Positions 23,918 through 33,825 of a stretch of 64,000 bases of DNA are shown here, one piece after another (positions within the stretch are counted from its first letter, which is position 1; each line of letters begins with the position of its first letter). The position numbers were made by a program, and so were the translations under genes. Source of the DNA: Pyrinomonadaceae bacterium (GTDB taxonomy: Bacteria > Acidobacteriota > Blastocatellia > Pyrinomonadales > Pyrinomonadaceae); the NCBI GenBank assembly GCA_021228405.1, contig JAJQRF010000005.1, positions 297,565-361,564 on the forward strand, written 5' to 3'. The notes under the pieces were generated by a model. The model was not told the DNA's origin and did not search any database. It worked only from the letters and a program-made list of their open reading frames with translations.

Positions 23918-25222
23918 TTAAGGTTTTATATAATCCGTCCAATGAAAAAGATAGGATGCGTAAAGATTCATCAAAATCGAAAATCCGATCAGAACGCCTT
24001 CGGCAAGCGTGATCTTTTTCGGCGAATTTTCGAGCAAAAGCACGAAGAACCACGGAAGCAGAATCATCGCGTAGCGATAGCCGAATTGCCAGCCGCCCGA
24101 ATTTCCGTGAATCCAGAGCAGAAACGCGAGAATGACAATGGCGAGCCACGAAAGAATTTTGAGCGACCGGTTGAGAGATTTTCGCCGGAATATCAAAAGC
24201 ACGAACGGACTGCTCCAAAGAATCGAACTGCTGAAACCGTTCGGCACGAGATACGGAAAACTCGCGCGCGGTTCCCACAAACGAAAAAGCATCTGATAAA
24301 TCTGGTCGGGAATGTATTTCAGCGAAAAAATGCCGTCGTGATACCAGGGTTCCTGCAAAACGCCCGGAATCCGCGCATAACCGAAATCCGTGAACGAATT
24401 AAACCGAACGTAGTTATAAACAAGCGTCGAAACGCCGAGAATGAATGGGAAAATGCAAAACTTTGCGACCTCGATGAGTCGGGCTTTGGTCTTTGGTCTT
24501 TGGTTTTTGGTTTTTGGTTTTTTAGCTTTATTTTTAACTTTTTCCTCTGCGCTTTCTTCAATCTGAAATTTGAAATCTGAAATTTGGAATCTGTATAGAA
24601 TCCACATAAAGATCGGCGCGGTAAGCAGATTTTCGGTGCGGTTTCCGAAAGCGAGCGCGAAGAAAAAGCCCGCCAGTAAAGGCTTTCGGTCATAAACGGT
24701 AAAATATATCGCGCCGAGCTCGCCGATCATCGCAAAGCCGAGCGCAAACTGCCACGCGCCGCCGAACGTAAGATTCGTCCACATCCACGTCCCGAAAAGA
24801 ATCGAAAGAATGAGCAAAATCCGTTTGCCGAAACCGTGTTCGTATTTTTCCGAGATTTTAATCAGAAAAACACAGATGACGGCGGCGCAAAGCGCATACA
24901 TAAAGGCGGCGGGCATTTCCGTAACGATGCCGAAAATTTTCAAAAGCGCGAACGGAATCATCGTCAAAACGCTTCCGAGCGGAAAAACCGAATACCAGTT
25001 TTTTGCAAACGGCACAAATTCGTTCAACCACGAAGGCGGTTTTTCGGAAAATCCGATCTGTCCGCGCAAAAGATTTTCCGCCACGCGAAACGTGTAATCG
25101 TAATAATTTTGAGGTTTCGGATTGGTGAAAAGATAAACGGTCGCAACCGCAAAAACCAAAACTATCAAAATCTGCGTTCTTCTTTCACGTTTTCGAGAAA
25201 TCTCGTTTTCATCTACTTTCAT
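23918..25222 (-). CDS. Polytopic membrane protein, possibly GT-C glycosyltransferase-like
   Basis: 434 residues with roughly ten membrane segments and an N-terminal periplasmic loop after TM1 (NPKPQNYYDYTFRVAENLLRG). The overall pattern resembles GT-C-type or DUF-type membrane proteins of Acidobacteria, but I find no decisive motif. A cytoplasmic loop carries an unusual basic low-complexity insert (residues about 210-247) encoded by word repeats. Function unknown. Confidence 0.6.
   Translation of the reverse strand: MKVDENEISRKRERRTQILIVLVFAVATVYLFTNPKPQNYYDYTFRVAENLLRGQIGFSEKPPSWLNEFVPFAKNWYSVFPLGSVLTMIPFALLKIFGIVTEMPAAFMYALCAAVICVFLIKISEKYEHGFGKRILLILSILFGTWMWTNLTFGGAWQFALGFAMIGELGAIYFTVYDRKPLLAGFFFALAFGNRTENLLTAPIFMWILYRFQISDFKFQIEESAEEKVKNKAKKPKTKNQRPKTKARLIEVAKFCIFPFILGVSTLVYNYVRFNSFTDFGYARIPGVLQEPWYHDGIFSLKYIPDQIYQMLFRLWEPRASFPYLVPNGFSSSILWSSPFVLLIFRRKSLNRSLKILSWLAIVILAFLLWIHGNSGGWQFGYRYAMILLPWFFVLLLENSPKKITLAEGVLIGFSILMNLYASYLFHWTDYIKP
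24483..24593 (-). repeat. Word repeats inside a membrane-protein gene
   Basis: Tandem CTTTGGT/TTTTTGGT words (24483-24520) are followed by a spacer and then AATTTGAAATCTGAAAT words (24560-24593). Both stay in frame and encode the Lys/Pro/Gln/Thr-rich loop. The same words occur in moeA and next to kdpC. Confidence 0.85.
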
Positions 25223-25405
25223 CTCTTGCTAAACAGTTTGCGGATTCGCGCCGAAAAGACGTAAATCCTTAATTTTTTTCGATTCAGAAACGATATTAAA
25301 TCGAATCCGCGTCTTGAACAACTGACGCTCTCTTGTAAAATGCCGCTGTAATAATTTAATATCACGGCAGCATTTCCCGATTTTTTATTTTTTGGATTAA
25401 TTTTT

Positions 25406-25852
25406 ATGGTTTATAAAACGGATAAGGAAATCGAATCGGTCATCAGAAAGTTTGAAGATTGCAGTTTGCCCAAAGCCGAATGGACACACGCCGCGCATCT
25501 CACCGTCGGGCTTTATTATTGCTTTCATAACCCGTTCGGAATCGCCAAAAACGTGATGACCGACGGCATTTACCGCCTCAACGACGCGCACGGCACGCCG
25601 AACACCGAAACGAGCGGTTATCACGAAACGCTTACGGTTTTCTGGATGAAAATGCTCGCATCATTTGCCGAAACGAACAAAGACGAAAAAAATCTCCGTC
25701 TTTTGACCAACAAAATGCTCGGCTTTTACGACGATGCCAGACTTCCCTTCAAATATTACACCCGCGAACGGCTGTTTTCCGTCGAAGCAAGATTCAACTA
25801 CATCGAACCCGATCTGGCTGATTTTACGGAAACTATCGATAATCCGCTTTAG
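25406..25852 (+). CDS. Conserved hypothetical protein with WTHAAHL motif
   Basis: 148 residues. LPKAEWTHAAHLTVGLYYCFHNP near the start and SGYHETLTVFWMKML in the middle give conserved-looking His residues (WTHAAH and YHET), which could bind a metal or cofactor. Similar proteins are common in bacteria and mostly unnamed. Single gene, divergent from the membrane-protein gene, convergent with the tRNA nucleotidyltransferase-like gene. Confidence 0.6.
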   Translation: MVYKTDKEIESVIRKFEDCSLPKAEWTHAAHLTVGLYYCFHNPFGIAKNVMTDGIYRLNDAHGTPNTETSGYHETLTVFWMKMLASFAETNKDEKNLRLLTNKMLGFYDDARLPFKYYTRERLFSVEARFNYIEPDLADFTETIDNPL

Positions 25853-25860
25853 TTGATTTT

Positions 25861-27237
25861 TCAAATCATTTTCTTCGCCTCTTGAATCGCTTCGTCCAGA
25901 TCGGAAATTTGCCCGTCGAGCTGTTTTTCGTAAACGGTTTCGAGAATTCTTTTGAATTCGGGCGAAGGCTTCAAACCGAGTTCGATCAGATGTCTGCCCA
26001 TCAAAATAGATTTCGGGGCTTCGGTTTCGACATTCAGTTCACGAATTCTTTCGATAAACCATTCCTGCGCTTCCGCCTTAAACCATTTTTCCTTCGACAG
26101 CCATTCGGGATTTCTGCCGAGAGAATCGGCTTTTGCGACACGATAAAGCAGATCGGGTTCGACCTTTCGAGCCAAACGGCGAAACGCGCCGTCGCCGGGT
26201 TTCGATTTGTAAAACATTCCCGGCGTAAGGTGATAACGCACGAGTTGGACGATCTGCCCACGCACATCGTAACCGTCCAACGTAAAAATTCCGAGTTTAT
26301 CCAAAAATGAAAGCGTCGGTTCGACTCCGGCTTCGTCGTGCGCGTGCGAACGCCAGCGACCGTCGAAAAATGCGGTCGTCGCCGGCTTTCCGAGATCGTG
26401 ACAAAGCGCACCGAGCATCACCGTCACTTGCTTTGCATAAGGCAGATCGTCGATCAATTTCCGCGCTTCGTCAACTACCATCAATGTATGCACGTCAACA
26501 TTTCCTTCGGGATGCCACTCTTTCTCCTGTGGAACGCCGACGAGCGCAACGAGTTCGGGAAAAAGCTGTTCGGCGATTCTTAGATCGTAAAAATACTGAA
26601 GACCGATCGAAGGTTTTGCAGATTTCAGAAGCAATTTTTCAAGCTCGCCCCAGATGCGCTCCTTCGGCAAGTCGGTCAAATCTATCGAACGGCAGATTTC
26701 TTTCGTTTCTTCTTCGATCTCAAACTCGAACCGCGCCGCAAACTGCGCCGCCCGCAAAACCCGTAGAGAATCTTCGGCAAAGGTGGCACGCGACACGACG
26801 CGCAAAATCTTGTTTTCGATGTCTTTTTGCCCGCCGTAGCAATCGATAACTTCGCCCGTCAAAACGTCTTTGAGAATCGCATTGATCGTAAAATCGCGCC
26901 GCCGCGAGGCTTCTTCAAAAGACATTTCGGGATCGCCTTCGACGACGAAGCCTTTGTGTCCGCGACCTGTTTTTCTTTCGCGGCGCGGAAGCGCAACGTC
27001 CAAATCCTGCCCGATCTTGTAAACCGTAAACGCTTCGCCGACGGCATCGACCTTGCCGAATTTATCGAGAATTTCGCGCAGTTTTTCGGGCTGAATTCCG
27101 TAAATCTCCAAATCCCGATCCTTCGGCTCAACGCCCATCAATTCATCGCGCACGCAACCGCCGACCAGCATCGCACGTCCGCCGCTTTCTTTGACGATCT
27201 CTGCAAGTTTGCGGATTTTTTTAGGTAATCTCAACAT
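25861..27237 (-). CDS. cca: tRNA nucleotidyltransferase (CCA-adding type) with HD domain
   Basis: 458 residues. The nucleotidyltransferase head has LVGGCVRDELMG and KDRDLEIYG with the two metal-binding aspartates, then EASRRRDFTINAI. The RNA-binding helices follow (AEDSLRVLRAAQFAARF), then an HD phosphohydrolase domain with VMLGALCHDLGKP. It adds or repairs the 3' CCA of tRNAs; the HD domain is typical of bacterial versions. A poly(A) polymerase activity cannot be excluded from sequence alone. Confidence 0.88.
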   Translation of the reverse strand: MLRLPKKIRKLAEIVKESGGRAMLVGGCVRDELMGVEPKDRDLEIYGIQPEKLREILDKFGKVDAVGEAFTVYKIGQDLDVALPRRERKTGRGHKGFVVEGDPEMSFEEASRRRDFTINAILKDVLTGEVIDCYGGQKDIENKILRVVSRATFAEDSLRVLRAAQFAARFEFEIEEETKEICRSIDLTDLPKERIWGELEKLLLKSAKPSIGLQYFYDLRIAEQLFPELVALVGVPQEKEWHPEGNVDVHTLMVVDEARKLIDDLPYAKQVTVMLGALCHDLGKPATTAFFDGRWRSHAHDEAGVEPTLSFLDKLGIFTLDGYDVRGQIVQLVRYHLTPGMFYKSKPGDGAFRRLARKVEPDLLYRVAKADSLGRNPEWLSKEKWFKAEAQEWFIERIRELNVETEAPKSILMGRHLIELGLKPSPEFKRILETVYEKQLDGQISDLDEAIQEAKKMI

Positions 27238-27257
27238 TCTTTTGTTAAGATGATTTT

Positions 27258-27548
27258 ATGAACAAGTCTGTAATTGAACAAATTCCCAAATTAGAAACTT
27301 TACCGAAAATGATGCCTAAAGAAAATGCGGTTCGGCTTGAGTTGGAACAAGGCGTAGTAGTTTTTCGGGCTTCAAAAGAAATACAGGAGCGAATTGAAGA
27401 GTTGCTCGATAAAAATCAAACCAATAATTTAACGCCTGAGGAAGAAAAAGAACTTTTAGGCTATGGCGAAATTGACGATTATCTGAGCCATGTCAATCGT
27501 CTGATCCGCAATTCGTTTGAAAATGCCGAGGTAAATCTTGCCGCGTAA
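27258..27548 (+). CDS. Small protein paired with HNH endonuclease
   Basis: 96 residues. The first half looks beta-like (AVRLELEQGVVVFRASKEIQERIEELLDKN), the second half is helical with LTPEEEKELLGYGEIDDYLSHVNRLIRN. It is reminiscent of small proteins that accompany HNH nucleases in bacterial genomes and of antitoxin-like partners. I do not recognise a named family. It overlaps the HNH gene by 11 bp. Confidence 0.6.
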   Translation: MNKSVIEQIPKLETLPKMMPKENAVRLELEQGVVVFRASKEIQERIEELLDKNQTNNLTPEEEKELLGYGEIDDYLSHVNRLIRNSFENAEVNLAA

Positions 27549-27960
27549 GATTTCGCAATTAACTCAAAGAAAAGTAAGAAAAAGAGCCGAATTTCTTTGC
27601 GAGTATTGCCACGCCGATGAACGGTGGCAATTTATTCCCTTCACAATCGACCATATAATTCCATTCACCCAAGACGGAACAGGTTCACTCGAAAATCTTG
27701 CGCTAGCGTGTTTTAACTGCAATCGATTAAAGTCAGATAAATTAAAAGTCGGCGATACTTTGTTATTCAATCCGCGCAAAATGCTTTGGAATAACCATTT
27801 CGTTTGGTCGAAAGATTTTTTACGAATTATTCCAAAAACTGAAATCGGAAAAGTAACCGCTGAACTTCTGCAATTTAACCGTGAGCGAATCCAAATTATT
27901 CGCGCTGAAGATGTCAAAGTAAATCGTCATCCGCCCGAAGGGGATGAGATAGAAAAATGA
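27538..27960 (+). CDS. HNH endonuclease
   Basis: 140 residues starting at a TTG that lies inside the end of the previous gene. The zinc-type HNH core reads CEYCHADERW, then TIDHIIPFTQDGTGSLENLALACFNCNRLKSDK, giving two Cys pairs and the catalytic DH. It cleaves DNA in an unknown context. There are no restriction, phage or homing-element genes nearby. It ends 2 nt from the convergent kdpD fragment gene. Confidence 0.85.
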   Translation: MPRKISQLTQRKVRKRAEFLCEYCHADERWQFIPFTIDHIIPFTQDGTGSLENLALACFNCNRLKSDKLKVGDTLLFNPRKMLWNNHFVWSKDFLRIIPKTEIGKVTAELLQFNRERIQIIRAEDVKVNRHPPEGDEIEK

Positions 27961-27962
27961 TT

Positions 27963-29141
27963 TTACTCGCTCGTTTCCGCAACCGGGACGACGTGAACGT
28001 TTGCGTCTTTTACGTCGCGCAGAAAGCGGTTGATGATCGAGCCTTTCCAGAAAATTTCCCAGCGCGAACGCGCCGATTGTCCGAAAATAACGTGCGTGAT
28101 CGAATGTTCGCTCGCAAATTTCACAAGCTCGTCGGCGACGTTTTTTCCCTTCAGATGAACGTATTGCCCGCCGAGTTTCGATGCCAGACAGATGTTTTCC
28201 TGTAGGGCTTTTTTCGCTTCATAACTAATTCTTTCGGGCGATTCTTCGGGCGTTTCGACGTAAACGACATACCAATCGGTCGCCAGTCTTCCCGCGAAAC
28301 GCGCGCCTTTTCTCAATAACTTTTTCGCACTTCCGCGGCTTGCCAGACACACCATTACTTTTTCGGGAATCGCGGGTTGTTCGATGCCGCTCATCTCGTA
28401 GTAATCGTGCGTTTGCGCGGCTTGTTCGTCTGCAACTTGCCGCAAAGTGAGTTCGCGCAAAACGGAAAGATTACTTTTGCGGAAAAAATTATTGAGCGAT
28501 TGTTCGATCTTTTCGATGCCGTAAATCTTGCCCTGTCTTAATCTCGTGCGTAAAGTGTCGATTGAAACATCGACGTTCAGAACCTCGTCGGCGCGGCGGA
28601 CAAACCAATCGGGAACGGTTTCCCGCACCCTGATTCCCGTCGTTCTTGCGACGACATCGTTCAGCGTTTCGAGATGCTGAACATTTACCGCCGTCATCAC
28701 ACTGATTCCCGCATCGAGAATTTCCAAAACGTCCTCGTAACGCTTTTGATTTTTCGCGCCCGTCACGTTTGAATGTGCAAGTTCGTCGACGATCACGACT
28801 TCGGGCTTGCGCTTGATAATTTCGGCAACATTCAATTCATCGAAAAATGCTCCGCGATATTCGATCTTTTGCGGCGGAACGATTTCCAGATCGCCGATCA
28901 TCGCCGCAGTTTCGGCGCGATTATGCGTGACGACCAAACCGATCACGACATCGATTCCCTGTTTCTTCAGCGCGTGCGCGTCTTCGAGCATCTGAAACGT
29001 TTTGCCGACACCTGCCGCCGCGCCGATGTAAATCCGCAGTTTCGGACGCTCGTTTTCCTTGAGCATCGCCAGCATCGTATCAGGCGAAGGCTTGCTCATT
29101 TCACGATTCGGAACTTCGGTAATTACTGTGTCTACAAACAT
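27963..29141 (-). CDS. kdpD: KdpD N-terminal module (KdpD domain plus USP), kinase-less
   Basis: 392 residues. The KdpD domain has Walker A GAAAGVGKTFQML near residue 40 and a Walker B-like VIVDELAHSN near 118. A USP-type domain follows (MVCLASRGSAKKLLRKGARFAGRL to THVIFGQSARSRWEIFWKGS). There is no DUF4118, HisKA or ATPase domain: the protein ends after USP. The missing half is encoded at 36111-37253. It is the last gene of the kdp operon, after kdpC. In such split systems the N-terminal half is thought to modulate the separate kinase. Confidence 0.88.
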   Translation of the reverse strand: MFVDTVITEVPNREMSKPSPDTMLAMLKENERPKLRIYIGAAAGVGKTFQMLEDAHALKKQGIDVVIGLVVTHNRAETAAMIGDLEIVPPQKIEYRGAFFDELNVAEIIKRKPEVVIVDELAHSNVTGAKNQKRYEDVLEILDAGISVMTAVNVQHLETLNDVVARTTGIRVRETVPDWFVRRADEVLNVDVSIDTLRTRLRQGKIYGIEKIEQSLNNFFRKSNLSVLRELTLRQVADEQAAQTHDYYEMSGIEQPAIPEKVMVCLASRGSAKKLLRKGARFAGRLATDWYVVYVETPEESPERISYEAKKALQENICLASKLGGQYVHLKGKNVADELVKFASEHSITHVIFGQSARSRWEIFWKGSIINRFLRDVKDANVHVVPVAETSE

Positions 29142-29190
29142 AATTCAATTTTGGGTTGCGGATTTCGGATTTCGCATTTGTCCGAAATTC

Positions 29191-29760
29191 TCATTTGTTA
29201 TTTAATTTATCCAACTCAAGATTCAGCAGTAAAACATTGACATGCGGTTCGCCGAAAATGCCGAATTGTCTGCCTTCGGTGAATTTTGCGACCGTTTTCC
29301 GCAAATCCGTTTCGCTTATGTTTCGCGCTTTGGCAACGCGCAAAATTTGAAATTCGGCGGCTTCGGGCGAAATATGCGGATCGAGTCCCGAACCGCTTGT
29401 CGTCACCAGATCAATCGGAACTTTTTGTGACGGATTTTCCGACTGCAAAGTTTCCGCGTCAGCCTCTACGCGGTCGATCAATTTCGCGCTTGTCGGTCCG
29501 AGATTTGAACCGCTCGAAGCCGAAGCGTCGTAACCGTTTCCCGCCGCCGACGGTCGCGAATGAAAATATTTTTCGCCCGTAAATGTTTGCCCGATCAGTT
29601 CCGAGCCGACAAGCTCACCTTTTTCGTTTCTAATCAGCGAACCGTTCGCCTTTTCAGGAAACAAAATCTGCGCCAATCCCGTCACTGCAAACGGATAACC
29701 GATTCCGAGCAAAACCGTAAAAATCAAAACTATCAAAATGGAAGTAACCAAGTTTTTCAT
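29191..29760 (-). CDS. kdpC: Potassium-transporting ATPase C chain
   Basis: 189 residues from the ATG at 29758-29760. An N-terminal membrane segment (LVTSILIVLIFTVLLGIGYPFAVTG) is followed by FHSRPSAAG and GSNLGPTS, and the late GLDPHISPEAAEFQ, RVAKAR and FGEPHVNVLLLNLELD motifs, all typical of KdpC. It is the accessory subunit of the high-affinity K+ pump KdpFABC in the cytoplasmic membrane. It is separated from kdpB by a word-repeat hairpin. Confidence 0.95.
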   Translation of the reverse strand: MKNLVTSILIVLIFTVLLGIGYPFAVTGLAQILFPEKANGSLIRNEKGELVGSELIGQTFTGEKYFHSRPSAAGNGYDASASSGSNLGPTSAKLIDRVEADAETLQSENPSQKVPIDLVTTSGSGLDPHISPEAAEFQILRVAKARNISETDLRKTVAKFTEGRQFGIFGEPHVNVLLLNLELDKLNNK

Positions 29761-29772
29761 ATAATTTGTGTG

Positions 29773-29840
29773 ATTTTCGATCTTTGATTTTTGACCTTTG
29801 ATTTTTTCTTTCAAAGACCAAAATCCAAAGACCAAAGTCC
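29773..29840. repeat. Word-repeat hairpin between kdpB and kdpC
   Basis: TTTGATTTTTGACCTTTGATTT-type words on the left face CAAAGACCAAAATCCAAAGA-type words on the right, forming an imperfect inverted repeat. Words are shared with 9763 and 24483. Confidence 0.85.
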
Positions 29841-29843
29841 GTT

Positions 29844-31892
29844 TTAAGCAAACCCCAAAACCGTAATTATCAAATCGATCAATTTAATGCCGACGAACGG
29901 CACGATCAAACCGCCGACACCATAAATGAGCAAGTTTCTTTGCAGAAGTTTAGATGCTGTCATCGGTTTGTATTTCACGCCGCGAAGTGCGAGCGGGATC
30001 AGCGCAATGATAACGAGTGCGTTGAAAATCACGGCTGAAAGAATCGCCGATTCGGGTGATTTCAGATTCATAATGTTCAAGGCTTGAAGCTGTGGAAATG
30101 CGACCAGAAACATCGCCGGAATGATCGCGAAATATTTGGCGACATCGTTCGCGATCGAAAACGTCGTCAATGCGCCGCGTGTCATCAAAAGCTGTTTGCC
30201 GATGGCGACGATCTCGATCAATTTGGTCGGGTTTGAATCCAGATCGACCATATTTCCCGCTTCCTTCGCGGCTTGCGTTCCCGTATTCATCGCCACGCCG
30301 ACATCGGCTTGCGCCAGAGCCGGAGCGTCGTTCGTGCCGTCGCCCGTCATCGCGACGAGCTTTCCGTCAGCCTGTTCGCGTTTTATCAAAGCCATTTTGT
30401 CTTCGGGCGTGGCTTCCGCCAGAAAATCGTCAACTCCCGCCTCTTTTGCGATCGAAGCCGCCGTCAGCGGATTATCGCCCGTAATCATCACGGTTTTGAT
30501 TCCCATTGCGCGAAGCTGATCGAAACGCTCCTTCATTCCGCCTTTCACGATGTCCTTCAAATAGATCACGCCGAGCGGTTTGCGATTATCGGCAACGACG
30601 AGCGGCGTTCCGCCCATTTTGGCGATGCGTTCGACCGTTTCGCGCAATTCGGGCGAAGCTTTATAGCCGTTTCCGTTTGCAACATATTTTTCTATCGCAT
30701 CGACCGCGCCTTTGCGGATTTCTCGCCCGTTAAAATTCAATCCCGACATTCGCGTTTGCGCCGTAAACGGCACGAATTCGTGACCTGCGCCGAGTTCATT
30801 TATTTCACGACCGCGCAAGCCGTATTTTTCTTTCGCTAAAACAACTATTGAACGACCTTCGGGCGTTTCGTCCGCCAAAGAAGAAAGTTGCGCGGCATCG
30901 GCAAGTGTCGTTTCTTCAACGCCCGCAAACGGAATAAATTCCGCCGCCTGACGATTTCCGAGCGTGATCGTGCCCGTTTTGTCGAGCAAAAGCGTGTTGA
31001 CATCGCCCGCCGCTTCGACGGCGCGACCGCTCATCGCCAAAACATTATGCTGAACGAGCCTGTCCATTCCCGCGATGCCGATTGCCGAAAGAAGTCCGCC
31101 GATCGTCGTCGGAATCAGACAAATTAAAAGCGAAATCAGCACGAAATTCGTCTGCGGCGCGTTTGAATACACGGCGAAAGGCTGTAACGTGACGACCGCG
31201 AGCAGAAAAATTATCGTCAAACCGCACAGCAAAATGTTGAGCGCGATCTCGTTCGGCGTTTTCTGGCGTTCCGCGCCTTCGACGAGCGCGATCATTTTGT
31301 CGATAAAAGATTCGCCCGCATTTGCCGTGATGCGAACCTTGATCTGGTCGGACAAAACGCGAGTTCCGCCCGTCACGGCTGAACGGTCGCCGCCCGATTC
31401 ACGAATCACAGGAGCCGACTCGCCCGTAATCGCCGATTCGTCAACCGACGCAACGCCTTCGATGATTTCGCCGTCGCCGGGAATAAATTCACCCGCCGAT
31501 ACGATCACGACATCGCCTTTTTTCAAAGTGTTTGCGCCGACGATTTCCGTTTCGCCGTTTTCCTTCAGCAAATTTGCGGTCGTTTCGGTTTTCGCCTTCC
31601 GCAAAGTGTCGGCTTGCGCTTTGCCGCGTCCTTCCGCCATTGCTTCGGCGAAATTCGCAAACAAAACCGTGAACCAAAGCCACAAAGTTATCTGCGTTTC
31701 AAACAACAGATTGGTCGTTTCCGTCGGCAAAATCAGCGAACGAAGCAGTTGGATCGTCACCAAAACCGCGCCGATCTCGACGACGAACATCACCGGATTT
31801 TTCATCATCGTGCGCGGATTCAGTTTTCTGAACGCGTCGCCGAGAGCCTGTGAAATAATTTGTTTATCCCAAATTGAAATAGTCTTGTTCAT
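29844..31892 (-). CDS. kdpB: Potassium-transporting ATPase B chain
   Basis: 682 residues, the P-type ATPase catalytic subunit. TGESAPV (actuator domain), [10 protein letters not shown] with the phosphorylated aspartate, the nucleotide-binding domain with [11 protein letters not shown], and [21 protein letters not shown] are all intact. Seven to eight membrane segments. Length is normal. Flanked on both sides by word-repeat hairpins in the operon. Confidence 0.97.
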   Translation of the reverse strand: MNKTISIWDKQIISQALGDAFRKLNPRTMMKNPVMFVVEIGAVLVTIQLLRSLILPTETTNLLFETQITLWLWFTVLFANFAEAMAEGRGKAQADTLRKAKTETTANLLKENGETEIVGANTLKKGDVVIVSAGEFIPGDGEIIEGVASVDESAITGESAPVIRESGGDRSAVTGGTRVLSDQIKVRITANAGESFIDKMIALVEGAERQKTPNEIALNILLCGLTIIFLLAVVTLQPFAVYSNAPQTNFVLISLLICLIPTTIGGLLSAIGIAGMDRLVQHNVLAMSGRAVEAAGDVNTLLLDKTGTITLGNRQAAEFIPFAGVEETTLADAAQLSSLADETPEGRSIVVLAKEKYGLRGREINELGAGHEFVPFTAQTRMSGLNFNGREIRKGAVDAIEKYVANGNGYKASPELRETVERIAKMGGTPLVVADNRKPLGVIYLKDIVKGGMKERFDQLRAMGIKTVMITGDNPLTAASIAKEAGVDDFLAEATPEDKMALIKREQADGKLVAMTGDGTNDAPALAQADVGVAMNTGTQAAKEAGNMVDLDSNPTKLIEIVAIGKQLLMTRGALTTFSIANDVAKYFAIIPAMFLVAFPQLQALNIMNLKSPESAILSAVIFNALVIIALIPLALRGVKYKPMTASKLLQRNLLIYGVGGLIVPFVGIKLIDLIITVLGFA

Positions 31893-31900
31893 TTAGTTAT

Positions 31901-31973
31901 TTGTTCGTTGTTCGTTGTTCGTGGATTGATTTCGTATAACTTTCAACGAACAACCAACCACGAACGACGAACT
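31901..31973. repeat. Word-repeat hairpin between kdpA and kdpB
   Basis: GTTCGTTGTTCGTTGTTCGTGG (about 31903-31924) faces CAACGAACAACCAACCACGAACGACGAAC (31944-31972). The right arm runs up to the kdpA stop codon. The same word occurs near 38940 and 63850. Confidence 0.9.
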
Positions 31974-33717
31974 AAAATGTTTTTCCGTCAAGCATTTGGA
32001 GATGCTCGACAATTCCGCCCAAACTCAGCACGGGAAAAAACGTCAATGCGCCGACGATTATAATTATCCCGATCAAAAGCACCGTAAAAAGCGGCGTATT
32101 TACCGGAAAAGTTCCTGTCGAAGGCGGCACATATTTCTTCTGCGCCAGATTTCCCGCGATTGCCAAAACCGGAATAATCATAAAAAATCTGCCGAAAAGC
32201 ATCGCAAAACCGAGCGCGGAGTTATACCAAACCGTGTTCGCATTCAATCCCGCGAAAGCCGAACCGTTATTTCCCGTCGCCGATGTAAAAGCGTATAGAA
32301 TCTCCGAAAGTCCGTGCGCGCCTTGGTTATAGAGCGAGTTCAAACCGGTTTCGGGCATCATCACCGAAACCGCCGTCAAACCGAGAATAATGAGCGGAAA
32401 GATGAGCGCGTAAAGCATCGCCATCTGTACGTCGTAGGCTTCGATCTTTTTGCCGAGATATTCGGGCGTTCTACCGACCATCAAACCGGCGATAAAAACC
32501 GTCAGGATGATGAAAATCAAAATTCCATACATTCCCGCGCCGACTCCGCCGAAAATGACTTCGCCGAGCAGAATATTGACGAGCGGAACCATTCCGCCGA
32601 TCGGCGTAAACGAATCGTGCATTGCGTTTACCGCACCGCACGAGGCTCCTGTCGTGACCGCCGCAAACAGCACCGAATTGGCGATTCCGAACCGCGTTTC
32701 CTTGCCTTCCATATTTCCGACCGATTGATTTACCGCCGCCGGATAAAGCGGATTTGCGCTCGATTCAGCTTGTGCCGCGATTACGATTCCAACGATCAAG
32801 AGAATCATCATCGCGCCGAAAACCGCCCAACCGTGCCCTTGTGAGCGCGTCATTCTGCCGAGCGTGCAGGTAAATCCGGCGGGAATTATCAAAATCAGAA
32901 GCATCTGAATAAAATTTGAAAACGGTGTCGGGTTTTCAAACGGATGCGCCGAATTTGCATTGAAAAATCCACCGCCGTTCGTGCCGAGCATTTTTATCGA
33001 AAGCTGTGAAGCCGTCGCGCCTTGTGCGATGGTCTGCGTTTCGACAATTTGTTTTTCGCCGTCTTTTTCGATCGTTTGTGCTTCGACCAAATTTGCCGTG
33101 TCGTAAGCCTTAAAGTTCTGCACCACGCCCTGCGACACGAAAAAGAGCGCAAAGATCAGCGATAAGGGAAGCAAAACGTAAAGCGTTCCGCGCACGAGAT
33201 CGACCCAGAAATTTCCGAGATTTTGCGTTTCAAATCGGGCAATCCCGCGAATAAAAGCGATCGCCAGCGACATTCCGACGGCGGCTGAAACGAAATTCTG
33301 CACCGTCAGCGCGGACATTTGCGTGAAATAACTCATCGTCGCTTCGCCGCCGTAAGATTGCCAGTTCGTATTCGTCACGAACGAAACCGCCGTGTTAAAG
33401 GAAAGATGCTCCGACGGTGCGGAAAAATCCTGCGGATTGAGAGGTAAAAAACCCTGCAAACGCTGAATCGCATAAACCGCAAGCGACGAAACGAGCGAGA
33501 AAAAGAGCATCGCAATGCCGTAAGTTTTCCAGTTCATCTCGGCTTTCGCGTCAACGCCCGTTAATTTGTAGATCAAATTTTCGACGGGACGCATTATAAA
33601 ATCGAGAAAAGTCTTTTCACCGCCGTAAACTTTTGTCAGATAAATTCCGACCGGCTTCGTCAAAAGTCCGAGCACGACCAGATATATCACTATTTGTAAC
33701 CAACCGAATGTGTTCAT
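31972..33717 (-). CDS. kdpA: Potassium-transporting ATPase A chain
   Basis: 581 residues, the K+-selective channel-like subunit with about ten membrane segments. I start at the ATG at 33715-33717 (MNTFGWLQIVIYLVVLGLLTKPVG), the usual KdpA opening. Selectivity-filter-like glycine regions are visible in SFVTNTNWQSYGGE, MLGTNGGGFFNANSAHPFENP, TTGASCGAVNAMHDSFTPIGG and TSATGNNGSAFAGLN. It follows kdpF by 5 nt. Confidence 0.97.
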   Translation of the reverse strand: MNTFGWLQIVIYLVVLGLLTKPVGIYLTKVYGGEKTFLDFIMRPVENLIYKLTGVDAKAEMNWKTYGIAMLFFSLVSSLAVYAIQRLQGFLPLNPQDFSAPSEHLSFNTAVSFVTNTNWQSYGGEATMSYFTQMSALTVQNFVSAAVGMSLAIAFIRGIARFETQNLGNFWVDLVRGTLYVLLPLSLIFALFFVSQGVVQNFKAYDTANLVEAQTIEKDGEKQIVETQTIAQGATASQLSIKMLGTNGGGFFNANSAHPFENPTPFSNFIQMLLILIIPAGFTCTLGRMTRSQGHGWAVFGAMMILLIVGIVIAAQAESSANPLYPAAVNQSVGNMEGKETRFGIANSVLFAAVTTGASCGAVNAMHDSFTPIGGMVPLVNILLGEVIFGGVGAGMYGILIFIILTVFIAGLMVGRTPEYLGKKIEAYDVQMAMLYALIFPLIILGLTAVSVMMPETGLNSLYNQGAHGLSEILYAFTSATGNNGSAFAGLNANTVWYNSALGFAMLFGRFFMIIPVLAIAGNLAQKKYVPPSTGTFPVNTPLFTVLLIGIIIIVGALTFFPVLSLGGIVEHLQMLDGKTF

Positions 33718-33722
33718 TTCCG

Positions 33723-33812
33723 TTAAAATTTTTCGGGTTTGAGCATCGCGTAGCCCAGATAAAGAAGGAGCGCGAGCGCACAAACCAAAGCTGAAATCGT
33801 TTCGATATTCAT
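33723..33812 (-). CDS. kdpF: KdpF small membrane subunit
   Basis: 29 residues, MNIETISALVCALALLLYLG followed by YAMLKPEKF, from the ATG at 33810-33812. One membrane segment and the terminal LxxPE(K)F motif are the KdpF hallmarks. KdpF stabilises the KdpABC complex. It lies directly upstream of kdpA. Confidence 0.93.
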   Translation of the reverse strand: MNIETISALVCALALLLYLGYAMLKPEKF

Positions 33813-33825
33813 AATTTTGTGAAGG

